Shown: piece by piece, positions 11,107 through 26,100 of the stretch
How positions within the stretch are numbered: position 1 is the first letter of the stretch
Layout: the number at the start of each line of letters is the position of its first letter
Assembly (NCBI GenBank): GCA_002245135.1
Contig: NGBS01000335.1
Span: 1 to 56,080, forward strand
DNA: 56,080 bases
Source: Proteromonas lacertae
Taxonomy: Eukaryota; Sar; Bigyra; Opalinata; Proteromonadidae
Direction: 5' to 3'
Notes under the pieces: generated by a model
Told to the model about the DNA's origin: nothing
The model's input: only the letters and a program-made list of their open reading frames with translations
Databases searched by the model: none
Program-made: the position numbers and the translations under genes

Positions 11107-14100
11107 ATGAAAATCTTATTTATTCTTATGATCTATATATTATTATATGTTTTTTTTACATCTAATTACTGTAATGATGATAAAATAAATGAATGTGGAA
11201 ACATTTCTCAAAAGTTATAAACAATTACTGTAATGGTATCCATTATCTCACACTGCCAAAGAGAATTGGTATCCATTCAATTTTATCTTTTCATTTAAAG
11301 ACAAAGATCCTCATTATTTTAATGAAATAGCTTTTGCTGGATGTACTAAAGATGTAGAATTTCATCCCAAAAGTGTAAAAATATATGGATCTATAGATAA
11401 TGAAAATCGAAATTGGGAAGAAATATATTCAAATGAAGACATGGGTTTTAAAGTCACTTGTAAAGATTTAGCAACTGCTTCATGTTGTACTGATAGAAAA
11501 GACATATATATTCCAAATCACAAAGTATATGAGAGTTATAGATTAGAAATTCTTGAACCAAATACTTATATAACTAATGGTAATAATAATTATATTCAAT
11601 TTAGATTATTTGTATTAAATATAAAGCCATTACCAGTATGTAAGCCAGATAAATTTCTTTTTCCATCAATATTTGCTGGAGGAACATCAATAATGAAATG
11701 TGGTGAAAGAAAACTTAGCAGAAAGTGTAAAGATAATGGAGAGTGGGATGTAGGTGCGGTTAACTCATTAGAATATACTGATAAACCTCAATTAACAAAT
11801 AATTGGTTATTATTTTTTGAGAATGATAATACTTGGAATAGAGTAACCGATTCATTTCCACCTAAATCAATAATAACAAGATATTATAGATCTTCTATTT
11901 ATATTCCAAATATAGTAGAAAGTGGTCCTCCATTATTATTAATAAATTATAATGATGGAATAATAATAAATGTAAATGGAATTGAAATATTTCGAAGAAA
12001 TATGCCATTTGATGAAATAACTTCATCAACAACAGCAATTAAGAAGGAAGAAACAATGGAAAATATAGATATTCCATTAACTGTAATTGAAGAAGGTGTG
12101 AATTATATTGGAATAGAAATTCATTCTTATTCTTCAAATCCATCTGAAGAAAATGATAGTCTTTCATTAATAATATTATTGACTGATAGAATTAATTATA
12201 AAACTCAAATCTCAAGTGCTGATACAATAGAATCTGGATATAAAAGTGCCAGTGGAAGAGAACTGAAAGGTATAAGTAATATCAATAATACTTATTCAAT
12301 CGAAAATAATTATGTTGGATATTGGTTAGTTAGTAATACAGAAAATCATGTTGAATATGAATGGTTTCCATTTAATATAACATATAAATTCAAATACAAT
12401 AGAGTAAATTATTTTAATCAATTCAGTATAAGTGGTTGTACAAATAATCCTAATACTCATCCCAAACATATTCGTATATATGGTGCAACAGATAGTGATA
12501 ATCCACATTGGGAATTATTATATGAAAATGAAGATTTAGGATTAAAAGAAACAGGAAATGATGTTGTTAGTGAAAATACTTGTAATACAGTTTATTTATA
12601 CCCATTGGAAGTTAAAAAGTCCTATGAGATATATAAATTAGAAATAATATCAATAGAAAATTTTGATGATTTATGGGGTGGTTATATTCAAATGAGATTA
12701 TTTGTAGTTGATATAATACCTTTACAGATATGTGAAAAAGACGATTTAGAATTTCCGTCCGTATATGCAGGAGGAACATCAGTTTTAAAGTGCTACTCAA
12801 GAAAGGTTACTCGAAAATGTAATGAAAATGGAGAGTGGGAAATACCTGAAATATGTATAGAAGAAGTAAAATCACTTGAATATTATCATACTTATTATAA
12901 TTTAACAGAAGGAATAAAATATACTATTAAACCTAAAACCAAAGGTATATGTTCATCAATAGAGAATTTAGAAATGCCAAATGATAATGGCTTTAGAATG
13001 AATGATGGAGAATTAACAATACAATTGATAAAACCAATAGAAGGAGTTGCTGAAGTGAAGTTTCAATGTGGAATTGATGGATCTAATACAACGTTAAGAT
13101 TCTCCAGTAATAATGGTTATATGTTATATTCAAATACAAAAATAACAGAAATTAGAAGTTACTTATATAATGATGGTGTTAAAAGTTGTGAAATATTTCC
13201 TTCTTTACCATTTGGAGTTGATTTTAATCCAACTTATTGTACAATCAATGGATATTTAACAAATGTAGTGAGTGAAATGAAGGAATACACCATAAAATAT
13301 ATCATGAAAGAAGGAGAAAGACAAATAGAAGATGAGAAGATAAGAATTGGAATTAGTTCTAGTTTGAAGGAATGTTCTTATGGAGTAGATGATGTAATTG
13401 TAATTCCTCAATCTCAATCATTTATAATCAATAAACCTCATTGTAATGTTCCAATTCAAAGTTGTAGATTAAAGAGTGGAGTATTATTTGATAATTTGGT
13501 TTTGAATGTTGATAATGGTGAATTATCAACAACAGGAATAGCAAATGTTCAGAATGAGAGAGAAATAGTTATTGAATTTTCTAATTTGAGACAGACAATA
13601 GAAACAAAACTGAAATTAAAAGTAGAATCAGTTTCACCAGCTAAATCTCATCCAATCCAATTCTTCCAATATCCATCCAATCAAATAATGTTTTTAAGTG
13701 GAGTATATATTGATGATATAAAACCGTCATTTGAAGGAGAGTTGGATGGTTGTGAAATTACTAATGGTGTTAATCTACCAAGTGGAATTACATTAAACCC
13801 AACAACCTGTGTAATAAATGGAGTAATGAGTAGTAAACCTTCTGATTCTGAAACATTGGTTATTAGAGGAAAGAATAGTCACAGTAAATCATCCTTCACT
13901 TTATTAATTAAATATTATGGAAGTGATGCAACTGTAGCAAATCCAGGATTTAGAGGATATTATTATAAAGATTATTTTGATGATACAGCCTGTTGTCAAC
14001 ATCATGAAATAACCGATAAAGCAATATTGAAATATGTGATGATAAAGGATCAAATAGATTATGAAGATAACTCATATTTATGGCCTGATTTGAGTTACAA

Positions 14101-17100
14101 TTTAGAACAACAACATTCTTTGAATTTTTCTAATGTCACAAATGGTTGGAACAAAAGAATAAGATGGCTAGTCAGTGGTAGTTCATGGATGAAAACAGCA
14201 AATAATGGAGGTACAAAATCATCTTCTACTGAGTGGTGTAAAACTGATTGTTTAGGTGTTAATGGATTGGTTGGATATTATTTTTTTGGATATGGATATT
14301 ATTTTATGTATTTTGGAAGACCAAAAACCTCATCAGTATTTAGAGCTGTATTTAGACATGAAGATAATAATTATTTTAGCAATCTTATATATCACATTCC
14401 TGTTGGATTTATGGAATATAATTTCACTTATGCAATTTACCCCTTAAATTCTCCAATTCCTGTGAATATTCCAATATTCCATAAATCAATACAATTAGCT
14501 TCATGTATGTCATTTTTTATATATCCAACATTACCAGAAGGTTTGTTGTTTAATGAAGTAAATGGAGAAATAAGTGGAAATACAAAAGCAGAATCTCCAT
14601 TAACATCATATTTTATTACTGCATATTCAAATTCAGCTGATAAAATTTCAACAAAAATCGAAATTGGAATTGAAAGATATGAAGATACATCTACTTTTAA
14701 ATGTACAACAGAAGGTGAATATACTGTTGGTGTAGAAATATCAATAATATGTGACATAACAAGTCAATCGAAATTCACTTCAAGTTCATTACCACATGGT
14801 TTATCATTAGATAAAGATACAGGAATTATTTCAGGAAAACCATTAGAACCAGTTACTGGTTATAAAGTAAAGATATATAGATATGGATTAATAGGAATTT
14901 CATCAACTGAAATTACTTTAAATATAAAATCCTCCAGTTATTATTTCAGATTAATTTATGAATATGTTGAAGATAAAAATATTGAAATAAAACACAATGA
15001 TGATAATAAAGTTACACCAATTGTGAAAGATAGTTCAAGTTTAAAAGTAGTAGAATATGTAGTGAATGAGAATGGTGGAAATGGAAATTATAAAATCACA
15101 TTTTACCATCCTGGAAAATATATAATCTACAATTCAAAGAATGATGAATTATTTGCTAGAGAAGTTAATTTAGAAGTTCCAGAAATATCATTTTCTGTTG
15201 TAGGAAGTGGAAATCCAGTAATAGAATATGATGATATAAAAATAATTAGATATATGGATTTTTATATTGGTCCAAAAATAACGAATGGAGCTAATATATT
15301 CGAAATTGATAAAATCCCCAAAGGAATGTATTTTGATTCATTTACAGGAGTATTATATGGCTTAATAGGAGAAGAATATGAAGATTATGAAATATCAATC
15401 AGATGTAGAAATGAATATGGATATTCTAATCTAGTTAATCTAAAAATAACTCCTGTATATTGCAATGGAGTAGTTTTAACTTTAACTACCAGTTTTAGTT
15501 GTGAAGATACTGATAATTTAGTGAAATTAGAATTATTAGATGGAAATGTTTTATTTGATAAAGCCAATGTTGGTTCAACAACGAAAAGGTTCTGTACCAC
15601 AGAAGGAATTTATAATTTACACACAAAATTCTCAAATTCAGAATCGTCAGTTAAACTAGAAGTTATGGAGGCTGAATCAATAATTGAAATGATTCCTGGA
15701 AATAGTAAAGTATCAATAATAGCCAATAAATTATATAAAGAAGATAATAAATGGTATTATAATGACAATACACAGTCTGATAACTCACGGATTAAATTTA
15801 CTGAAAATAGTGGTTGGACTGAGAGTAGACCAATATCATTTCCAGATAAATCTCCTTCACTAGTAACAAGATATTATAAGAATGTATTTAGTTATTCTAA
15901 ATCATCTGATTTAGAGAAATATTTCAAAATCAAGTTTCAATATGAAGGTGGAATGATAATGTATTTGAATGGAAAAGAAATTTATAGATTTAATTTACCA
16001 GAAGGAATAATAGATGGTAATACAAATGCATTAGAGAATATTGGATTAAAAGAAGTGAATTTACCACTTCCTTTATCAATTTTATCAACATCTTCATCAA
16101 ACACATTAGCAGTTGAAATTCATAAAGTCCAAGGTGATGTTACTGTGAAGGACAATTTTAATATTGATTATCAATTTATTCAAATCAATGAATGTGTAAG
16201 TAAACCATTATTGAAAGTAGAGTCAATCAAAGCATTTGGTAATGTGAATGGTGATATTGGTGAATATGAATTAACATCTAAAGAAATATCCAAACTAATG
16301 GATGATTCAACATCAACCAAATTGAGTTTTGATATGAGAAGAAATAGTCATATAATGAATACTTGGATAGAAATAACATTTAAAGAAAAGATATTATTCA
16401 ATAATTATATATTATCTGCTCCAAGTACTGGGTTATTAAACTCATTTCCAATCGATTGGGATTTATATGGAAAGAATGATCAAAATGAATGGAAATTACT
16501 TCATGAGATAAGAAATAATGTAGAACCAGTTTATAATGAAAAATTACCATTTTATATTCCTAATAATGATGTAGAATATGAAACATACTTATTCAATTTC
16601 ACTCGTCGAGGTGTATCTGGTGATTATTTATCTCCTGAATTTACATTAGCTGATTTTATTCCTCAATTATGTAATTATCAAAGTTATTGTTCTGATCCAA
16701 ATATACCAATGGGTAAAACAATAATCTCAACCTGTGGTTATGGATTACAATCTGATGGTAAAACTGATTCATCAGAACCAGCTCGAATATATACAACATG
16801 TAGAAATAATGAAGGAAATGCTGTTCTTGAAGAATCAACAGGAACAAGTTGTTCATTAAAGAGATATTGGTTTGGTTGTTCATCTGATTTAATAGATATA
16901 AATGTAGGTGGTGAAATTAATAAACAATTATGTTTTATAATAATAAGTGGAGATTTTACTATTTCTTACCAACCACAAATACCTGAAGGTTTAAATATTG
17001 ATGGAAATGGATTATTAAATGGAAATGCAGTTCAAACTACTCCCAAAGTTAATACAAAAGTTACAATAACATCAAGTGGAAATTATCCAGAAAATGAAAA

Positions 17101-20100
17101 AGTAAAAACTGAAACAGTAAAGTTAAAAGTGAATGGTCCAAGTTGTTCAGTTGATAGTGGTTGGCCAGAAACAGAAGTTGGTCATAAAGCCAAAATATAT
17201 TGTGATTCAGGTAATATGAACGAATTAATGAAAAGAAAATGTGAATATGATAAAGATAATAAATCTGCAAAATGGTCAAATGATATTGATAAAACTGAAT
17301 GTAATAATGGAGATGTATATCTTTCAACATATCCAAATGTTGTTATTACTCATGAATTTAATTCAGATATATCTTCAATCACACCATCATCAGATTATAT
17401 TACTAAAAGTGGTAAAATACTTACAGTCAATAGTAGTGTAGAAATAATTCAAAAATTCGAAGTTGGACTAAGTGATTCATTAAAACACAATGTTTATGTG
17501 AGTGTAGTGAGAGATGTAGGTAAATGTAGTTATGGTGTGGAATATATTAGAATTTATCCAATTGAAATAGAATTAGAATTAAAATGTGATAAAAAACCAT
17601 CCTATTTATTAGTGGAAAATCTACCAAATGGATTGAGTGTAGATGGAAATGGAAAAATTAATGGAATGATAGAAGATCCAACTGAATATGAAGAATATAA
17701 AACGATAATCACTTATATAATAGATAAGAAATATCGAATAGTATTGAATTGGTATAAAAAGACAAAAGAAATGTCAAATGGATTAGAATTTATCAATGTT
17801 GCAGAATCTAATCAAGATGGAATTGATGATTATAATTATGGAACAACATTTTATAATACTCCATTAAAGAATTATTGGTCAAAATTTGAAAATGGAGTTT
17901 ATAAAATTAAAGATAAGAAATTAATTACTTCATCCAAAATTGATCTTTCATTTGCTGATGAAGGATGTTTAAATGATTGGTGGAATCCTTGTCAATATGG
18001 AATTGCTAGAATGAGAGGATATATAAAAATAGATGAAGATAAAAGTTATACATTTTCAGGAAAATCTGATGATAATCAAAAGTTTGCATTTAGAAATTAT
18101 GAAGAACAAAGATATAATACTATACAATGGGATGATACAAAAAGTTATACAGTCGAATTGAAAAAAGGTTATTACGTAATTGGATATTTATCATTCTATG
18201 GTAATGGACCAAATGGTTATGAAGCTTATATTGATGGAAATCAATTAGATGGTAGAATATTTAGTGGTGGATTTTTACTTTCTCACTTGTCATATAACAC
18301 ATTATTTGTTCAATCTAATAAAGATGATAAAGTAAGTCTTAATCCTAGTTTCAATGGAATTGTCTCAGAATGGGAAATAACTCCATCAATCAATGGATTA
18401 TCAATTAGAAAAGATGGAGTAATAGAAGGAGTAATGTCAACATGCGATAATGATTATAAGTTAGTTGTTGTTAAATCTATAAATGATATAGATTTATGTA
18501 AATCATCAACCGAATTACAATTTCACTGTTTTGATAAATCATATTCAACTATTCAAAATGGTTTAATAGTGAAATATTTTGTCTTACAATCAGTTGATAT
18601 TAATCACAATATTGATATATCTACAATGAAAGAAGAGAATTTGAGATTAGAAAGAATTGAAGATAATATTTATCATGATCAAAGTGAAGAATTATGGAAT
18701 GCTTTACCAGATGAATTAGGTTATTCCTTTGTAGCTGAATATAAAGGATATATTAGAATTTATTCTCAAATGAGTGGAAATATGAAAATATTTTTGGAAT
18801 GTTATGATTATTGTAGATTAACATTATCAAGTTTGAATATAGAATGTTTAGGTTTTGGTTATCATAAACAATCATCAGATATTAGTTTAAGTGAAGGTAA
18901 TTATCCAATTGAAATAATATATGGAAAAGGAGATTTTGATAAAACCAAATTATTAAAAATCTATTATTCCAAAGATAGTGTGAATGAAACGCCAATCCTT
19001 CAATCATCTTACTTCTATAATCCAGAATATCCAATTTTATATAATCCAATTAGAACAAAATATTATAATGATTCAAATATATCAATTAATCATCCGTTTA
19101 AATCAAATACATTTATAAAAGATGTAAAAAATGTTAAATATTCAATTACTCCTTTACTCCCTGAAGGATTATCATTGAAAGAAGATGATGGATCAATAAG
19201 TGGAACAACAGCATTAATTGATGATAATACAAATTATATAGTAAAAACAGAATGGAATGATGGAAGTTATTACTATTCATCATTTTCTTTTTCAATATTA
19301 CCAAAGAATGAACCAATAATTGAATATTCAAGTAATTCATTCGAATATGGTATTGGCGATAATATTTATATATCACCAACTAAGATGAAATGTGATTATA
19401 TTCATGCAGTTGGTTTGCCAAATGGAATATCGATTGATAGAAATGGTTTGATAAGTGGAATATCTTCATCTTTAGTTGATAAAAATGTTGAAATTGATTG
19501 TTTTACATATAAGAAACATAGTGTTACTATTCATTTAACTGTTGTGGCTTGTGCTGGAGGAAAAGGATTTTTTGAATTTCAATATTTAATACATTCCAAT
19601 CCTGAATTAGTTAGTTTTAAAATATATCCATCAAATAATATTAGTAATGTGATATTTGAAGAAACAAATAAATCAACATTACAAATTGAGAAAGAATATT
19701 CATATTCGAAATGTGTTGAATATGGAAATTATAAATTAGAAGTAAAAACCAAATCTTCAAAAGGTGGTTGGTATAAAATATTCTATGAAGATGATAATAT
19801 ATATCAATTTAAAGAATTTGAGATTGATATTTTAACAGAATTTCCAATCAAAAGTAGTTATGAAAAGCCAATAATTCATTATGAAGAAAATAATGTGTTA
19901 TATTTCAATGAATATGAAAAGTCTGTTTATCCAAATTATATTGAAAATGGTTTGAGTATGATGAATATAAAAAGTGGTATATTACCAAATACAATCGAAT
20001 TAGATTCTAAAACAGGCGTATTATCAGGAACATTACCTTCAAATTCTGCAGAAATAAAATTGATAATAGAGATGAGAAATACATTCAGTAAAGAAATTAG

Positions 20101-20167
20101 TGACATAGAAATAACAATAAAATATGAAAAATGTAGAATGGAAGTAAAAATACCTTTATTGGCATGA
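11107..20167 (+). CDS. Giant modular secreted/surface protein, intact N-terminal half
   Basis: Likely an adhesin-like extracellular protein. An ATG at 11107 opens a signal peptide (MKILFILMIYILLYVFF...) that ends in another frame after 38 codons. The main frame is open from about 11235, has its first ATG at 11441, and runs 2908 codons without a stop, so the 5' end needs a short intron or a frame slip. Modules in order: two discoidin-like units, each followed by a sushi-like Cys unit (AGGTS.MKCGERKLSRKC near residue 80, AGGTSVLKCYSRKVTRKC near 450). Then come about eleven putative-Ig repeats with the signature LPxGLxxDxxxGxIxG (near residues 1030, 1115, 1295, 1850, 2060, 2580 and others). PA14-like domains lie near residues 833-985, 2110-2270 and 2373-2520, the second with a clear SDDNQKFAF core. 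The frame ends at TGA 20165-20167, but the same frame continues coding beyond it. Confidence 0.8.
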
Positions 20168-23100
20168 AATTTACAAAGTGATAAAATTGATAATATATTA
20201 TGTGAATTTAATAAAGAATATTATAAATATGAATTATTTTCAACTATTACAGATGGACTTCAATCTAAAATAATGTGTTTGGAAGAAGGAAATTATATAG
20301 TAAAATTAGGAAGAGATGATGGAAATAAAGAAGCTTGGAAATTTAGTGAATTTGTAATAAGTATAGTTGATGGTGGTGATGTATTTCGAGATAATTATCG
20401 AGGAGGAGAAATGAATGTGTTGAATGTGAATTTAAAGAATTATTTCAAAAGTAGTGATGAATTTAAATACAGTGATGTAAATCCAACAAGTATAGATTGG
20501 TTAGAAGGCAAATCAATAGAAAAATGGAAAGATGTAAATGGTGTAGAACCATTAAATGGAGTGAAAGAAAGATATTATATAAAGAGAATTGAATTTAAAG
20601 AATCAACAAATAATTTAACATCATTTTATATTCGAATGAAATATTTCGGCAAAGTGATTTTATATATGAATGGAATGAAATTCTATGAAACCAATGCAAA
20701 CTATGCTGTTGCAACTTCTGTGAATGATTTTGGAATATTATAAGATAAGTGGATCAATCAGTTTATTAGAAAGAAATAATTCTAACTATTTAGGAATAAT
20801 ATATGAGAATATTTATGATTATACTGGAGCTGATATAATTGAATTGAAAGAAATGATTTTAATATCTGGAATTGATTCTTGTAGTTATTCAATCTATGAA
20901 GATTATGATGATAGTTATGTGTATGAGAATATAGCAAGTGTTGATGATGCTCAGTGGCATGAAAGAATTTATAATGTTTTTAAACATTTACGAGATGGAT
21001 CAAAATCAACATGGTTAGGTTATATCAAATCAATTAATTCAATTTGGAATGAATTTTTCTAACTATGAATCAAAATGGTTTAATGGAGTAATAATCAAAA
21101 CTGGAACAGCTCCAAATCGATATCCAGTTGATTGGAAATTAAATGTAAGAATAAATTCAACCACTCAAAAGACAATACTTGAAAGAAATGGAGATAATCA
21201 AGATGTTTTTCCAACTGGATATGTAACCAAGTATTTTTCATCTGATAATAATGATGATTATATGAGTTATAATGGAATTGAATTATATATAAGTAAACAT
21301 GGAATTGATGGATTTGAAACAACAGAAATCTCTCCATTAAGTTGTAGATATTATTGTTTAAAAGAAAGAGAATGGGATTTGGCTAGAAAAGGAACAATAG
21401 CAAAATCTAATTGTGGAATAGGTACAGATGCATATAAAACAAGAAAATGTAATGATGATTTAGAATGGGAAAATGAAATAGATGATAGAATGTGTGATGC
21501 AAAATGTATGAAAGATGTTTATGGTTTAAATATTACAACTAATGCTGGAACAAAAGTAAATATTACTTGTCCAATTGGTATTGATGGAAATTGGATTGCT
21601 TATTGTGATGCGACTATAAATCCATCATTTATAAATATTCAAGATAATTGTTATGATATCAGATATGAAATGATTTATTATATTGAAAAAGAGAATAATA
21701 TAAATATTTCTCCAATATTAATTGGAAATATTCCATCATTAGAATTTACATTATTATCAAAACCAAATTTCATTAGTATTAATAGTACATGTGGAATAAT
21801 TAGTGGAAGTATTCCTTCAGAAATGACAGATGGAGTAATAAGAATAGAAGTTAATATAAAACCAAGAAATATTAATTATACAATAGATATAGTAGTGAAA
21901 AGTGAAAATCAGAATAATGACTTTTATCAGTTATTAGTATCAGATAATGTTAAAAGTTGCAATTGATAAACAGTATGTAATTGATATGGATATTTGGAAA
22001 AGTCCAACTGATGATGAAATGAAATTCAAAAAGTTGAATGGAAATGGAGAAAATACAAAAATAATATTGAAATATTATCTTCACCAAAATTTCAATAACA
22101 GTAATAGTCTAATAGAAAATATAAAGAATAAAATAATGAAACATATTCATATCAATGTGAATATATATGGATATGATGGTGATTCAAAGATAGAATCAAA
22201 ATCAATATTTAAATCAATAGAGAACAGTTATTTATATGATATAGAAATGAAAATAGAGGATGATATTGAAATAATAGTTGATAATGATAATAATGAAAAT
22301 GGATTGTTATTTAATTCTTTAACCAATTCCATATTATTACATGTTGGAATAATAAGTGAAAAGTCTGTAAAAATCAATATAAATAATGATAATGTAATAT
22401 ATGGTTTAATAAGTGGAAAATTAAATAATAGATAATAAAAAATGGTGAGAAAGAAATAAGTGGAATATTTGTAAAGGTGAATAAATATTCAATAGAATCA
22501 AGAAATAAGAATGTGAAGAATGGTTTATTATTTGGTGAAGTAAAAGATTTAAGACTCTCTTACAGTTTCATTGATGTAAATGAGATGAGTGTGAATGTTA
22601 AAAGTGGAAGTGTTAGTTTAACAATAGTAAGTGGAATATCAAATAGTAAAATTGAATATTATCGATGTTTTACATTAATTGGAAATACAGTGAATATAGA
22701 AAGTGAAGATGAGTTGTTATTCAGTCCATACTTAAATGAAGGAGAAAATGAATTATTGATTGATGAAAGTTGGAATGAATTGAAAATAGGCAAATTATCT
22801 GGTGAAATTGATATTTGTGGTTTTAATTGTTTATTAAATACAAATAATAATGAGAATATGAAAATGTTATTATCTAATAGTTATATAAATTATCATTTTA
22901 ATGAAAATCCATCAAAAGCCATAAATGTTTATGTAATATCAAAATATTCAAATTCAAAATCTTCAATTTCAAATATTTATATATCAATCACTTCTAAGAG
23001 TGATGTTTCACTTTCCAATATAAATGGATTTGATTTTAAAAATGATGAAAATAGTTCAAAACTAGATGTAATAGAAAATGTGTATATAGAACATTCTACT

Positions 23101-26100
23101 TCAATCAGTATAACAAATTCATATAATGATGAAAGAATAAAGATAGTTAATGAAAATGACAGTGATGTGAGAGAAAAACCATATAAATATCTAAATGGAT
23201 TTTATACAATAGATTCAAAATTATACTATTCAAAAATGATAAAGTATAATGGAAATAAACTGATAGATGAATATGGAATATTTGAGAATGTGGATATTAC
23301 ATTTAGAAATGATAATTCAATTGAAAAACCATCAACAATCAATTCAATATGGATAAGGAATGAAAATCCTTATAGTTTTATTTACACAATCAAACCATAT
23401 TCACTATATTTCTTATCAAAAGAATCCCAAGAAGTTACAATCTCAATATCATCAACATCTGATTGTATTTCATTTGATTCTAAATCAATTGTTTTAACAT
23501 CTCCACTTCAAATCAATTATCAATCTAATAACAAAATTGCAATGAATATAGACAAATGTAATAACAAAGCATATTCTAATCATGAAATAGAAATCAAAAG
23601 GTTCAGGAAATAGTTATACAAAGTTATTAACATTAGAAATAATAAATGATGAAATTAAACCAGAATATGAAACAGATTTGAAAGATAATATAGACTTAGA
23701 GAGTGGATTCTATATTCAATTTTCATTACCATATCCATCAAAAGTAGAATTAATAAAAGTGATGAATAAAGATAAGAATGAAGAATCAAAAGAATTAATA
23801 GTGGTGAATGGAAATGTTGAAATGAAATATGAAATGGGTAATTATTTATATAAAATGAACTTGAAAAGTGGAAATGTTTCAATTCCAACAAATGTAGAGT
23901 TTATATTGAATGTGATATTCGATTATAATGGTTATAAATTGAAGAATTATGAATATAAATATTCAACAATAATACAACCACTATTAGCCAAATCTTTTGA
24001 ATATCCAAAAAGTAATTTGTTAGAAATGGATGAACAATTTTCAATATCTCCTGAATATGAAGGATATGGAGGTGTATTTTCTATTATAGATCAATCTACC
24101 AAATCTTTATTAGAATCTATAGGAATAATGTTTGATGAAAATAGTGGAATATTTTCAGGAATACCAAAGAAGGTATATGAAGAAATTGAAATCGAAGTAA
24201 AAATGAAGAATTATAAATATGAATCTAATACTAAACTTACCATTACAGTATTTGATAATTCGTTCCATAAATTGATTAGCTCAAATTCTGATAGTATAAA
24301 ACTTACTAAATCTTATACAGTTGATATGAAATATTGGATAATTCCTGATGCTATTAAATGGAATATATTAGAAGGAAAAAATGAAGATAGCAACAATTAC
24401 TTTGGAGTGTAGAAATACAGATAACATTTATTTGATAAAAGAATTGAAAAATAAGATTGTGAAACATTTGAGATTTATAATAAAGATGAAAGGAGATGAT
24501 AATAAATCAAATCAATTATCAATAAAGTCAAAATCAATGTTTGAATTAATAGAAAGTAGTTATTTATATGATATTGAAGTGGAAATTGAAAATGATTTTG
24601 TATTTGAAACAATTGATAATAGTGATAATGTAAATGGATTATTATTTAATTCAATAACTGACACAACATTATTACATATTGGAATAATAAGTGAAAAATC
24701 AATATCAATTGCTCCAAAATATGACAATACAATATTTGGTTTAATAAGTGGAAAAATAGACAATAGTGGAAATAATAATAGAATAGTAAGTGGTTTGTTT
24801 ATAAAACTGAATGAATATGAAATTGAATCTTCAAATGAGAATATAAAGAGTGGTTTATTGTTTGGTGAAGTGAAGAACATGATATTATCATATAGTTTCA
24901 TTGATATAAATGAAATTAATATGAATATTAGAAAAGGAATTAGTAGTATGATGGTTGGTGATAGTATTGATGTTAAACTTGAAATAACCAATAGTTTTGT
25001 GATAATAAGAAATTCCTTGAATATAAATAATTATGAAAATGTGGATTTTGGTGTTTATAGTGGTAGTAATATAATTAAAATAAGTGAATGTTTTAGTGAT
25101 ATTAAAATTGGTGAAATTAAAAAATCATCTACTTCATCATCATTAGTAAGAATGAATATAAATGGAAAAGAAGTGATAAATAGCTATAATTATCTTCAAA
25201 TAACTAAAACAATTCCAAATAATATGAAATTATATTTAATATCGAAAGATTCTGTTTCATCTGTTGTTAATACATTCATATCAATAAGTGTATCAGATAA
25301 TATTACAATAGATAAAGATATTATTCAAACAGTTGATCAAAGTGTAGTTAATGAGGTACAAAATGTTTATATTGAAAAATCAAAAGAAATGCATATAAAA
25401 AATGAAGATGTAAAAATAGCTATATTTAATGAAAGTGAAAAAGAAATAAAAGAGAACATATTTAAATATATGAATGGTTTTTATACAAATAATGATAAAT
25501 CGAAACTATTCTATTCAAAATTACCTCGATATGAAAACAATAGAATCATCGATGAATTTAAAGTATTTGAGAATGCTGATATTCAATTTGATATAAATTC
25601 TTATCCAAAATACTTCAAAATGAATGATGTATTCTATTTAAGTGATATTCCCTTATCGCAGTTATACAAATTGCCTGATAGTGGTTTTAATCTACACTTA
25701 TTATCTAAAGAAAACAAGAATAAAATATTAATTGATTATTCATCATCATGTTTTTCTGTAGATAAAACTCCATTTGATTTAAATGTAGGTGAATTAAAGT
25801 CTATAAATGGTATAAAGATACTAAATGATTGTTTAAGTCATATGTTTAATCATATTGAGTTGAGAATAAAATCAAATGAAAAAACTATTACAATACCAAT
25901 CAATATTGTAGATAGTGATAATGACCCAAAAATAAAAACAGATCCAGAAGGAGTACAACAAGAAAATTCAAAGTTTCACTTATTATTTAATGATCTTACA
26001 TGTGAAATGACAGAGTTTAAAGAACATTCTAATATTATGAATTCTACACAAATAGAAATCCATAATGAAGTTGATAATACGTATAGTAAAGTAGAAATAT

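Noticed and set aside
12326-12800. Antisense ORFs inside the giant gene
   Set aside because: Hydrophobic low-complexity shadows of the coding strand with no independent support.
11441-20167. Alternative genetic code with TAA/TAG read as Gln
   Set aside because: Several in-frame TAA/TAG codons elsewhere would fit Gln, but this 2908-codon frame uses CAA/CAG for Gln many times and contains no TAA or TAG, so reassignment is not supported.
20165-20167. TGA read as Cys (Euplotes-like code)
   Set aside because: Only one in-frame TGA would benefit. Other TGA codons lie at plausible gene ends (9814, 40226) or at frame slips where Cys gives nonsense text.
21940-21985. 37-nt intron (GTATCA...AACAG) in the giant gene
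   Set aside because: It would restore the frame, but the paralogous block near 24250-24340 has the same length as the unspliced text with one extra base, so removal would delete conserved residues.
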